A DNA stretch of 64,000 nt from Leuctra nigra (taxonomy: Eukaryota; Arthropoda; Insecta; Plecoptera; Leuctridae). The translations under genes and the position numbers were made by a program. The DNA is taken from the NCBI GenBank assembly GCA_934045905.1, contig OW203766.1:18718309-18782308 (forward strand). The letters run 5' to 3'. A model generated the notes under the pieces. It was not told the origin of the DNA and did no database searches. It saw nothing but the letters and a program-made list of their open reading frames with translations. This document shows positions 11,702-22,300 of the stretch, one piece after another. Positions within the stretch are counted from its first letter, which is position 1. The number at the start of each line of letters is the position of its first letter.

Positions 11702-12482
11702 TCAGTATTTGTATAAAGGAAGTTAAAGGGATGGTTTAGGCCGCAAGGCAATGACTAATTGATCCAAAAGGGTAATTCTTGGAAGTGAGTCAGTACGTTC
11801 AGATAGTGCGCGAAACCATAATTACCTAGGTTTATACCGAAAAGTTCGAAAAGTTGCTTACATAAATATAAATAAATGGTTACAACGTGAGAGCACGCAA
11901 ATATACAATGAACACTGTATTACTTTTATTAGATATAAATAGTAATATGAGGATCTATTAACTCAACATCATTTGCAGTTTGGGATAACAGTGTTTTTCG
12001 TCAAGATTGAATCCTGCCGCCACGGCATTTTTGTAACAAGGTTTTTGATTGGCTAGCCTCGCGTCGAGGGACCGCTGAGTTGTCACTGGTAGACATTGGA
12101 GGGGATGAAGAGGTGACTACTAGGATCTCGCAAGAGTTGTCGCCTAATGGAACTCGGGAATACCAAATTGTCGGAAAGCGAGATGAGATCTAAATGTGAG
12201 AACATTTTGTCACTTCTCACTTGTCACTTGTCGCATATCTCGGTAATAAGGCTCCAGGAGTATTTGATCAGTCAATTGACCATGGAACATCCCTAAAAGG
12301 GTAGCTGCAAGTCAAGAGAATCATAATGTTGCCACAACCTACTTGAACATGCGAAATTTTGAACCTAAAAAGGAGATATTAAATTAGGAGAGCTTTCATT
12401 AAAAAAAAAGGGATTCCTTGAGAACAAGGTTTTAAAATGATTCAATGCTATAACTTGTAAGTTTGCTCGTCAAAATACCCAC

Positions 12483-13227
12483 CCGAGAATCCGAGATCAC
12501 CGAGCACGTAGTGCTTTCTTGTCTTCACCGACGACATCTGTTCGAACAAGTACTCGCCTGCGAGGAAACCTATCGATGCTAGGAAAGCGATGACCCCAAT
12601 GCCGACACCATAATTACAGGCATTCGAGTCTTTATTGTAAAGACAGACCTCCTTTTCACCCTCCATTTTCCATCCTTGTGACGAGATGCAGCCGAACACG
12701 ATTATTGAAAACAGCTAAAACCAGAAAATTATCTTAAAAGCAAGTCAATAGCAGCCAATGTCAATATCAGATGACACCCCAATGAATGGATGGGGTGGTG
12801 TAAGCCTTCTTAGGTAGAATAGCTAGTCTGTAGAGATAGGGTTGAATATGAAAAATCAAGCATCCAAGGCTTGTCATAAGACAGAGCTTGAACCATATAA
12901 TCTCATAAACTATTTACATAGTTATTTTAACAGTTCGTATGACCTACATGGAAAACAATGTGAAAATCAATACTTCAATCGACTCCCTTACAAGGTGCAC
13001 CCCCTCGGCCTGTCATGGCTGTTCTGTCAAAATCGATTGCGACATCTAAGTTTTGTGAAATTCCATGCTTATTAACACACTAGATTGTGCAATTTATGGT
13101 CAGATTGTAAAATAGAATGTAAGCTTACCAAACACACAGCCCTTATTATAACTTGGGGACGTTGAACGAATTGAATGGGATCGAAAGGTGCGCCGGACAC
13201 CCTCCCACCGTAAGCTTTGCCGTCCAT
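12483..13227 (-). CDS. Synaptogyrin, first two coding exons
   Basis: Exon 13129-13227 (33 residues, MDGKAYGGRVSGAPFDP..) and exon 12483-12714 join in phase. The product aligns with animal synaptogyrin, a four-transmembrane MARVEL-domain protein of synaptic vesicles: FDP..FV.RP, the first membrane helix LFSIIVFGCI, the lumenal loop EKEVCLYNKDSNACNYGVGIGV, the second helix IAFLASIGFLAG, and the cytoplasmic SSVKTRKHYVLGDLGFS. The donor after exon 2 is G|GTGGGT, and the split codon fits the Ala that usually starts the next exon (AFWAFLWF in relatives). That exon and the C-terminus are not found between here and the left window edge. The copy is therefore partial: either a very long intron, with CNOT9 and the Harbinger element lying inside it, or a misjoined scaffold. 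Confidence 0.93.
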
Positions 13228-13661
13228 TTTTCACTGTTTCCCCTCCTCCCCTCCCAAGTCCGCTCCCATTCCCCTCCGTCGACTACGGCTGTCAGATTTG
13301 AACTATATTATGTAATAATGAATTAATGTTACAAATTATATATATATAAAAATCAATCATTAAGAAAGAAAGAAATTTTAATATTAGTAACTATATAATT
13401 TGTAGGTACTGTATTTAAAGTCTAGAAATTGTCGGACTGTTAATGTGTAAAAACTTCAAACGTTGGTGTTCCTGAAAACTGTTTGACCGACTTTTCATTT
13501 TCAAGGATTTGCTTACCTTGAATAAAAAAATTCAGCTGACTGTACGACGACGAGATCTTTCTTTGACGAGTCAGAACTACGATCAGAATTTTTGTGTTGT
13601 TGGACATTTGTTACGTTATCTCATAATCATATTAAGAATTTTGTAGAACTATTATACTAAA
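13228..13661. promoter_or_regulatory. Shared upstream region of divergent synaptogyrin and ZNF598 genes
   Basis: Only 434 bp separate the two opposite start codons, so both promoters and 5' untranslated regions must lie here unless there are upstream exons. A pyrimidine-rich CCCCTCCTCCCC block follows the synaptogyrin start and AT-rich DNA lies in the middle. No clear TATA box is assigned to either gene. Confidence 0.5.
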
Positions 13662-14160
13662 ATGACATCGAGTGAAAGTTCGGAAAATACCTGTGTGGTG
13701 TGCTTCAAAAATGTTAACATTTACTCGATTGGAATTTGCGAGCACCCCACTTGCTTTGAGTGTGCCACCCGTATGCGAGTATTATGTCGTCAAAACGAGT
13801 GCCCTATATGCAGACAGGACTTGCCAAAGGTAATTACAGTAATTTATATAACAAACAGCTATTCTGGTAAATTCAGGTCACATGTATAATTGTCAATATT
13901 GCATTACAAATTTGCAGGTTATCTTCACCTTAACTGTCACCCACTTTCAAACCATCTGCAACCGATCCTTCTTGATGGACAAGAAGTTCAAGATATGCTT
14001 CGAGAATCCTGACATCCAAGCGGCATACAACAAGCTTTTGGAGCACGCATGTTCTTTGTGCCATGGACGGCCTGCGTTCCGTACCTTTCAAAATTTGAGG
14101 GATCACATGCGGAAGGAACATGAACTTCAGTACTGTGATTTGTGTGTGGAGAACTTGATG
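13662..14160 (+). CDS. ZNF598: ZNF598/Hel2-type RING E3 ubiquitin ligase, first two exons
   Basis: Exon 13662-13829 encodes MTSSESSENTCVVCFKNV and a complete RING finger: CVVC, CEHPTCFEC, then CPICRQDL. Exon 13918-14160 continues in phase with DKKFKICFENPDIQ, CSLCHGRPAF, LRDHMRKEHE and YCDLCVENLM, the first C2H2-type finger region of ZNF598/Hel2. This ligase senses collided ribosomes and ubiquitinates small-subunit proteins in the cytoplasm to start ribosome quality control. A GTGAGT donor follows at 14161, and 42 bases later the scaffold gap begins. Later exons (further C2H2 fingers, Pro-rich tail) are not seen after the gap, so the gene is partial. It is divergent from synaptogyrin. Confidence 0.92.
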
Positions 14161-14202
14161 GTGAGTGGATTGTGTAATAAAGGAAGTGTGGTTACTTCAT
14201 AG

Positions 14203-14402
14203 NNNNNNNNNNNNNNNNNNNNNNNNNNNNNNNNNNNNNNNNNNNNNNNNNNNNNNNNNNNNNNNNNNNNNNNNNNNNNNNNNNNNNNNNNNNNNNNNNN
14301 NNNNNNNNNNNNNNNNNNNNNNNNNNNNNNNNNNNNNNNNNNNNNNNNNNNNNNNNNNNNNNNNNNNNNNNNNNNNNNNNNNNNNNNNNNNNNNNNNNNN
14401 NN
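14203..14402. other. Assembly gap of 200 N
   Basis: Exactly 200 N, a conventional placeholder for unknown length. It cuts the intron after ZNF598 exon 2. The continuity of the two sides is not guaranteed. Confidence 1.
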
Positions 14403-15348
14403 GCAACCCGGTGATCAGCGACCATTTTGCAAGTTTTGTTGTAGAAAGAAAGAAGCAAGCAAGGTCATTTCTATAGTACGTCAAGTTTGTGCTAGGTGGC
14501 ACCACTTTCTACACACGGTGTGGCGCCTTTTTTAAAACAGGTCGAGTCACCAGTATCGGCCCTCCACAAAAAAAGGAATTTCAGATATCATTATATCTTC
14601 AAGAGTGTTATTGATTTATAGAACTGTATGGATGAACAGTAGGCAAGATCAACAGGCAGCTACCCGTTAGCTCGGTTACTTTTTAATTTCTCATCAATTT
14701 TATTTTAGAAAATAAGACACCCAGCCTATTTATGGATCCTCAATTTGCTTGATGAGTGACTAGGTACCTACTATCTATGAACTTCTTTACGTTATCTAAA
14801 ATTGGTTATCCTCTAATGAAGAAACTGACTAGTTTGCTATGCTACATTCTTATATTTATTTCTTTTGGGTCAAATTCTGGAAAAATTCCTTTCTGAAGGC
14901 TCCCCAACCACCGTTGTTTGCCTTCCATAATCTTCCATCTTACTCTTCCTTTTCGTCGTCATTATCCCTAATCCCTATCCAAGGAAGGTCCCTATCATCA
15001 TCATCACATCATCATTTCTAAACCCTCCATTATAAATCATCATTAGGGCTACCTGCGCACATCATAGGACCACCCCTAATTGAAAAAAACACCCCAATTG
15101 AAAAAATTATATTGACACTTTCGGCCATATATACTCCTACACTATTGACCGATCTCAATAAAATTTGGCACACATGTAATTCGTTAACTGTCCACATATC
15201 ATGCTACTCACCCCCTCCCCCAAACCACCCCTAATTGAAGAAATTCAGCTTAAAGGCAGAATGTAGCAGAGATAATTTCACTTTTTACATTTTCAGGTGT
15301 AATAAAACTTACGAAACAATATTCTGAATTTTCTACTCTCATGTACCC

Positions 15349-15408
15349 CGCCCCCCCCCCCCCCCCCCTCCCTCCGGCACGAGCAACGCCGGGCAGGTCA
15401 GCTAGTAT
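15349..15408 (+). mobile_element. Helitron-like 3' terminus
   Basis: After a poly-C run, CCGGC-ACGAGCAAC-GCCGG can fold into a short hairpin. About 10 nt later comes CTAGT. A GC hairpin followed by CTRR is the hallmark 3' end of Helitrons. The 5' TC end was not located, and no Rep/helicase coding is present. Confidence 0.45.
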
Positions 15409-15785
15409 ATTATTAAAATTAACTTAAATTATTGAATGAATGTGTCAATGTGTCAAGTATCAATTGTTGATGGCCCTCCAAATGGTGGATGGAAATTTTA
15501 TGAATTGTGGGTCTACACCAAAATTCATAAAATTGTTGCAACTTGCAACAAGCATTTCATATTATTTTCCCCAATTTATAAAAAGGACAAAAATACCTTA
15601 AAATAGCAACAAAAAAAATAAAAAAAGGACTGAATTCATTTTAAAAAATTCGAAAAAATCATTTTCAGGCAAAATGAAACACATGTTTTTGAAATCAGGA
15701 ACACATTAAACATAATATTCATATATCATTTTTAGACGCGTCTGAACAAAAAACTAAAAGAGGATATGTCCTAAACATCCTAGCC
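15408..15785. repeat. Dispersed repeat family A, copy 1
   Basis: It starts at TATATTATTAAAATTAACTT and runs to ACATCCTAGCC. It is strongly similar throughout to 45165-45530, sharing GAATGTGTCA, CAAAATTCATAAAATTGTTG, AAAGGACTGAATTCAT, TTTCAGGCAAAATGAAAC and TCTGAACAAAAAAC. No coding potential is seen and the family is unassigned. Confidence 0.8.
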
Positions 15786-16111
15786 ATAGTCATCATCCAT
15801 TAGTCTTCATTTAGTCGCCATTTATTATATGTTAAAACTGTATATTGATATAATTGGGATACTATATTTTCTTCATGAGTTTGACAAGTACGTGCAAAAG
15901 ATAACGTTAAATTAATTCAATTTGTTAACTTCATACTGCAATTAACTTCCTGTTAATGTATCGATAAAATTCCACAACCAATATTTTTTTGGAAAGGTGC
16001 AACGACCCCAAATCACTGATCACCCGGAACCCTGCATTTCTGCTTGCAATCAGAAAGTCTAGAAAGCTAGGTTATTGTGATAGTCACAGGAAGGGCAATA
16101 GACTCTGCAGG

Positions 16112-16118
16112 TATATAA
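16112..16118 (+). promoter_or_regulatory. TATA box of the secreted-protein gene
   Basis: TATATAA stands about 200 bp upstream of the ATG at 16318, with no other start-like feature between. A transcription start around 16140-16150 would give a 5' leader of about 170 nt. Confidence 0.5.
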
Positions 16119-16317
16119 GCACAATGTCAACTGAAGAATAGGCAACTATCAATCAAGGCTTTGTTCATTACAATTGCATTTACTTCTTATTTCGAAATAA
16201 ACACACGTTTGTCTGCTATTCTAACAAAATCATTCAATTTATAAAATATATACAATTGAATCAAGTATTTTTGAAGGAAGAATATTTTGCATTGAGTTCA
16301 GTCATTTGATTATAAAT

Positions 16318-19300
16318 ATGGCAGTTCGTCTATTTCTTGCTATGATTTTTATTGCGTGCTTCGTACAAGGTAAGTTAATTGCTTTTCTATCGCATCAGAA
16401 AAGGGGAATAGTCGAAGTCGAACAGTAAACCCGCAAAATGGATCCATTTTTGGTAAATGCACATTTATTCTGAAATGCCCTTCCAAATAAACCCGATTTT
16501 TATTAGAGAGAGACTTTTTACATCTTAAAAGTAAAAGTGTGTGCAACTTACAAGATTTTCGGGCTACAACTTAAATGTTTTGACAACATAAAAACACGTA
16601 AACGCATAAATTGCGCATAAATTGTACACTTGGCCAAACAAAAATTGAACGTTCAATAAATCTGATAGGCGGATAAATGTAAGATCGCACCATCAGAAGT
16701 CAGTCTAAGCGATCTCATTGTCTCACTCTAGTAGGTGACCTCACATTTCAATGATAATAACAAGCTTTGATTGGTTATGGGACATGACCAGCAGTTATTC
16801 AAATTTGTTCAACGATCAATTTTTGTTTGGCCGAGTGTACCTACTCCAAGAAATTGATATTGTTATGTGGATTCTCCTTTTTAGTCCAGTCAAATCAAGC
16901 TTAAAAATGGCCAAACCCAAAACAAATTGCAACATTTGGTTTTTTGGTGTCATTCTCTTCAGAAAAATGCCCTCTACAACATATCCAAAATCCGCCAAAA
17001 TCCGCGCACCGGAAGTACTTTTTAATCACTGTTTAATTTAATTTTGTTAACGATGTAATGTTGGCACCACTTACTACTTATATCTATGTGTAGTACACGA
17101 GCTGTGTTGCATACTACGCACCAGTTGTCAGCCATCATGCCGAAGCATGACGATTGTACTTGTCAAGAGTGTTGTCAATATATACTATTTCTCAATAGTC
17201 TATGTTCATTTATTGTGATAAGTACCAATCCAACATGGTGTCAGAAGTGTACCACGCGTGCTGAATGAAAAGTAAGCATCTACAACCGAAGTTGTCGCGT
17301 AAGTAAAGACGAAAAGAAATTTCGTCTTGGCCGTGTAAAATCAAGAATCAAGATGGCGTCATCAGCACACAAACCACCAGCCGAGCTCAAACTGGATGGA
17401 AACGTCTGTGAAGAATGGCGACGTTGGCGGCAGAAATTTGAGATTTACATGAAAGCAACCAAAGCCAACGCAGAGAAACAAGACACGCAAGTAGCAATTT
17501 TGTTAAGCTTTATTGGTGATGAAGCCCTAACTGCATTTAACACCTTTAAATTCGAAAAGGAAGAGGATAAAAATGTGCTGAAAACCGTGTTAGATGAATT
17601 TGAAAAGTATTGCACACCTCAAAAGAATGTTGTTTTCGAACGGTTCAAGTTTTTTGGAATCAAACAAAGAGAATCCCAGCCATTTGATCAATTCCTCACA
17701 GAACTAAAGAATGCTGCTAGATCATGTGAGTTTGAACAACAAGAGGACAGTTTGATTAGAGACAGGATTGTGCTAGGTATTGCAGACAGTAAGCTGCAAG
17801 AGCGTTTGCTGAGTGAGACGAATCTGAATCTTAGTAAAGCTGCTAATCTGTGTCGAATTTACCAGGAAGGTAAAGCAAAAGCTCTAGAAGTTCGTGAATC
17901 GAACAACGGCGAACAATCGAATCGAACATCGACCACGGTAGCTGCTGTGAAATCGAAGCAGTTCTTCACGAAGAAGAAGTCCGAGGAGAAGACTCAAGAG
18001 AAGACGTCCGAGAAGATTTACGACTGCAAGAAATGTGGTTACGATCACAAGCGAGGTCGTTGCCCTGCATATGGAAAGAATTGTGCAAAGTGCGGCGATT
18101 TGAATCATTTTGCGAAATGTTGTGAAAAAGTGAAGAAGGGTTACAAGAAGAAATCCGTCAATGACGTCGAAGCGTCAAGTGCATCGAGTGACGATGATGA
18201 TGTTGAAAGTGAGGACGAAAACAATCAGAATCGGGAATACAGACTCATTCTCAATGTAGGGAGTAAGAAGTCAGGTAATACTAAAACTAAAACTCAAACA
18301 GCCTGGTTTGAAACCATAAGCATTGGCTCTCATCCTGTGCGCTGTAAATTGGATACTGCTGCCGAGACCAGTATCTTGCCCCAGAAAGTATTTCAATCGT
18401 TGAAAGGTTCATTTAATTTGGTGAAATCAAAGAACAAGTTAGTCCCCTTTGGAGACTTAGGAGTAGTAATCACTCCCATAGGTAGCATTAAATTGAAATG
18501 TATAACGCGTAAAGGGAAAGCTAAGAATGTTGAATTTGATGTATGTGATGTGTCAACTCCCTTGCTTGGATTGAAAGCTTGTATTGATTTAAACCTAATT
18601 AAGAGAGTGAACTCCGTTAGCTCTAGGCAGACTAAAACTGATGTTGTAGAAGCCTTCAAGGATGTGTTCACAGGAGTAGGCAAAATAGGAAAACAGCATG
18701 AGATAGTTTTGACGAATGATGTTGAACCTGTCATTAGTCCACCCCGACGAGTACCCTATAGCTTACAGAAGAAGTTAAAAGAGACTCTAGATAGTCTTGA
18801 AAGAGATTCTATCATTGACAAGGTTGAAAAACCCACGGACTGGGTTAATAGTTTATTGCTTGTTGAGAAACCTAATGGTGATTTGAGGATCTGCCTTGAC
18901 CCGAGACCCTTGAACAAGGCAATAAAACGAGAACACCACCCTATCCCTACCTCAGATGATATTTTGTCTAGATTGAGGAATAAATGTCTCTTCAGTGTTC
19001 TAGATATGCGCCAAGGATTCTGGAATTTGCCACTTACTGAAGCTAGTGCAGATCTTTGCACTTTTCAAACTCCTTTCGGTAGGTACCGCTTCAAGCGACT
19101 CCCGTATGGCATTAGCTCCGCTCCCGAAGTCTTCCAAAAGACCAATGAGAAGCTGTTTGGAGACATCCACGGAGTAGAAGTCTACTTTGACGACTTGATT
19201 ATTTGTGGAGAAACCGAGGAGGACCACGATCGAGCGCTTGCCGAAGTGCTGAATCGAGCAAGGCAGGTTGGTGTTAAATTCAATCAGGATAAGTTTCAAT

Positions 19301-22300
19301 ACAGAATCCCAGAAGTGAAGTATGTTGGTAGAATCATTTCCAAAAATCATTGTGGTGTAGATCAAAGTTATGTGACAGCCATTGCCGAAATGCCAGTCCC
19401 ATCATGTAAATCTGATGTTCTTCGACTTTTGGGCATGGTGAAGTATGTGTCACAATTTGTACCTAATTTGTCAAAGTTAACAGCACCATTGCGAGAACTG
19501 ACTAAGCAAGACACACCCTGGTGTTGGGATAGCAATCATGATGCTGCTTTGGGAAAGCTCAAACAACAGCTTATGTCTGCCCCAGTGCTAGCTACGTTTG
19601 ACAGCACTAAACCGATTGTCCTTCAGACAGATGCCTCTAAGGATGGGCTAGGTGCTTGTTTGTTGCAAGAAGACCATCCAGTAGCGTATGCTTCTCGAGT
19701 GCTGACCAAGAGTGAACAGAACTTCGCGCAGATCGAGAAGGAATTACTTGCCATAACATTCGGTCTAGAAAGATTCAACCAGATGACCTATGGACATCAC
19801 GTTCAGGTATTCACTGATCATAAACCCCTAGAAACAATTTGCAGTAGAGAGATTTGTAAGTCAACGGGCAGAATCCAACGACTACTTCTGAAGTTGGTAA
19901 AGTACGACATTACCGTGTCTTATGTTCCTGGTAAATTTCTTAACTTACCCGACACACTCTCCCGAGCTTCTCTCCCTGATCCAGTTAATGATGATCCTGA
20001 ATTGTTAGTTGTCGTTCATAAAGTTGAAAAATATCTTCCAGTGTCCGTCCAGCGTAAAGAAGAGTTTCGTAAGGAAACCGAACAAGATGACACTCTTCAA
20101 GCTGTCATTCGTTTACATCAACAGGGTTGGCCTAGCCACCGACATCAGGTTCCCGACAAGGCTAGATATTATTGGTCCATGAAGGAGGACATTGACGTCT
20201 CAGAGGGATTGATATTTGTTCGTGACAGACTCATTGTTCCTGCTTCCCTTCGGAAAGAGATGCTGAAAATTATTCACGAGGGACATTGGGGAAGGGACAA
20301 AAGTAAGCTACGAGCCAGAGAACTTCTCTTCTGGCCAGGTATGTCAAATGACATAGACATGATGGTTTCAAAATGTTCAAAGTGTGAACTTCACAGGAAA
20401 AGTAATGTAAAAGAACCGATGATTCCGCACCAGGTGCCTGAGCGCCCATGGCAGAAAATTGGTGTTGACATATTAGAGTATCATAACAAGTCGTACTTAG
20501 CAGTCATTGACTACTACAGTAAATGGATAGAAATGCCAGCACTTTCCTGTAAAACAGCATCTGAGGTAATTACCCAATTGAAATATATCTTTGCTAGGTA
20601 TGGCATTCCTGAGATTGTCGTGTCAGACAATATGCCGTTTAACAGTTTTGAATGTAAGAAGTTTGCTGAACTATGGGATGTCCAGTTGGTGACCTCGAGT
20701 CCCCATTATTCGCAGCCGAATGGACAAGCTGGGGCCGCAGTAGCAATTATCAAGTCCATCTGTAGATGATCACTCAATCGCTTTGATGGAATACAGATCC
20801 ACTCCGTTACCTGGAATAAACTTGTCCCCATCGCAGATGCTCCTCAACTATAGGATTAGAACCAGACTTCCAGTTAGGAATAACTTGTTGACACCTAAGG
20901 TGGAAGACGGTGTTAAAGAGAGGCTGGAGACTAAACAGTTTCTTCAGAAAGCGTATTATGACCGTACAGCGAAATCTAGACCTCCCTTTGAAGATAAAGA
21001 TGATGTGCTGATTAAGAAAGGTAAAAGTTGGGATCGAGGACAAGTTGTATGCAAACATGAGCAGCCAAGATCATACATGGTTGTTGATTCAGGAGGTAGA
21101 GTGCTTCGCAGAAATTCTAAGTTTTTGCGTAAGTCGCAGAATAAACATGTAGTAAATGATAGCCCAGATGTCATTCCTGATGAGATTGAGAATACTGTTC
21201 CATGCAATGTATCAGAAAAACCAGTTGCAGCTCAAGTTACTCGAGCAGGAAGGGTAATCAGGAAGCCAGTGAAATTTGATGATTATGATACTAATTAATA
21301 TGATTGTTAATATTTAGTATTATTCATTGAACTTAAGCTTTGTGTATTGCAATGTTTTAATCTATTGTTTTACATTGTATTAATCATGATTATATTATTC
21401 AAGTGTCCTTTCATAAAAAAATAAGTGGGGGGATGTTAAAGATGTAATGTTGGCACCACTTACTACACACGAGCTGTGTTGCATACTACGCACCAGTTGT
21501 CAGCCATCATGCCGAAGCATGACGATTGTACTTGTCAAGAGTGTTGTCATTAAATACTATTTCTCAATAGTCTATGTTCATTTATTGTGATAAGTACCAA
21601 TCCAACAAATTTCCCATGTTAATTTCATCTTGCAAAAAAAACTTTTTTTCATGTTACTCCGATTTTGACGAAACTTGGCAGAATTGTTCACCATCATAAA
21701 TGAAACAAATAGCTTTCTGAGCGTTTTTCTCTAAATCTTATCGTTTGGGAAATATGGACCTCGCAAAACGTCAAATTACACTCAAAGTGACCGAAATCGT
21801 CGAAAACGGACTAAAATATTACTTTTCGATGTGCCATATTTCCCAAACGATAAGATTTAGAGAAAAACGCTCAGAGAGCGTTTTGTGTTCATTTAGGATG
21901 GTGAACAATTCTGCAAAGTTTCGTCAAAATCGGAGTTACATGAAAAAAAGTTTTTTTTGCAAGATGAAATTAACATGGAAAATTAAATAAAACAGTGATT
22001 AAAAAGTACTTCCGGTGCTCGGATTTTGGCGGATTTTGGATATGTTGTAGAGGGCATTTTTCTGAAAAGAATGACACCAAAAAACCAAATGTTGCAATTT
22101 GTTTTGGGTAAATCTCTCATTTGACTGGACTATTTCTCCTTTTCTCGATATTTTTACTAAAAATATCGTATTTAACACTTTGAGGTCGTACCAGAGGTCA
22201 TAAAGTACTCCAGTGTGTGACATTATTTAGTCTATTGGGCTGTTATGGGTCGTTACTATCTGATTTTTAACATTATTTAGTGAGAAGACAAAATTTCAAC

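Larger units (their letters stand above)
3224..12258. mobile_element. PIF/Harbinger DNA transposon, about 9 kb, two intact genes
   Basis: The outer ends are inverted: GGAGCCCTATTAC at 3226, and GGAGCCTTATTAC read inward from 12255. Both are followed by tandem GTGACAA-type heptamers and a GTGAGAAnATTTTGTCAC-like block. Between them lie a DDE transposase gene (plus) and a Myb/SANT-like gene (minus), convergent with 51 bp between stop codons, which is the standard two-gene plan of PIF/Harbinger elements. The expected 3-bp TWA target duplication is not visible, so the exact ends are uncertain by a few bases. Insertions of other retroelements in the transposase intron inflate its length; without them it would be about 6-7 kb. 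Confidence 0.85.
14403..16110. other. Gene-free stretch with repeats
   Basis: No exon is supported here. In particular, no further ZNF598 zinc-finger exon was recognised. It holds short CCACCCCTAATTGAA repeats at 15070-15240, a poly-C run, a Helitron-like end and one copy of a dispersed repeat. Confidence 0.6.
17045..21607 (+). mobile_element. Ty3/gypsy LTR retrotransposon, complete ends, degenerate pol 3' part
   Basis: The LTRs are 17045-17235 and 21434-21607, both TGTTAA..CCAACA. An exact 5-bp duplication AATTT flanks the element (17040-17044 and 21608-21612). A primer-binding-site-like TGGTGTCAGAAGTG follows the 5' LTR directly, and a purine tract AAGTGGGGGGA precedes the 3' LTR. The LTRs differ by about three substitutions and a 17-bp indel, so the insertion is not brand new. 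It lies inside a palindromic element inside the intron of the secreted-protein gene, in the same orientation as that gene. Confidence 0.95.
16870..22150. mobile_element. Large palindromic element, split by an LTR retrotransposon
   Basis: Left arm 16870-17044 continues at 21613-21775; the right arm is 21828-22145. Joined across the retrotransposon, the left arm is the reverse complement of the right arm over more than 300 bp with few mismatches. Both arms carry TCCGCCAAAATCCG and GCACCGGAAGTACTTTTT. It has no coding capacity, and its affiliation as a foldback/MITE-like element is inferred. Confidence 0.8.

Noticed and set aside
14480..14530. GGTGGCACCACTTTCTACACAC resembling the gypsy LTR start
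   Set aside because: The similarity covers only about 20 bases and no LTR end or target duplication follows.
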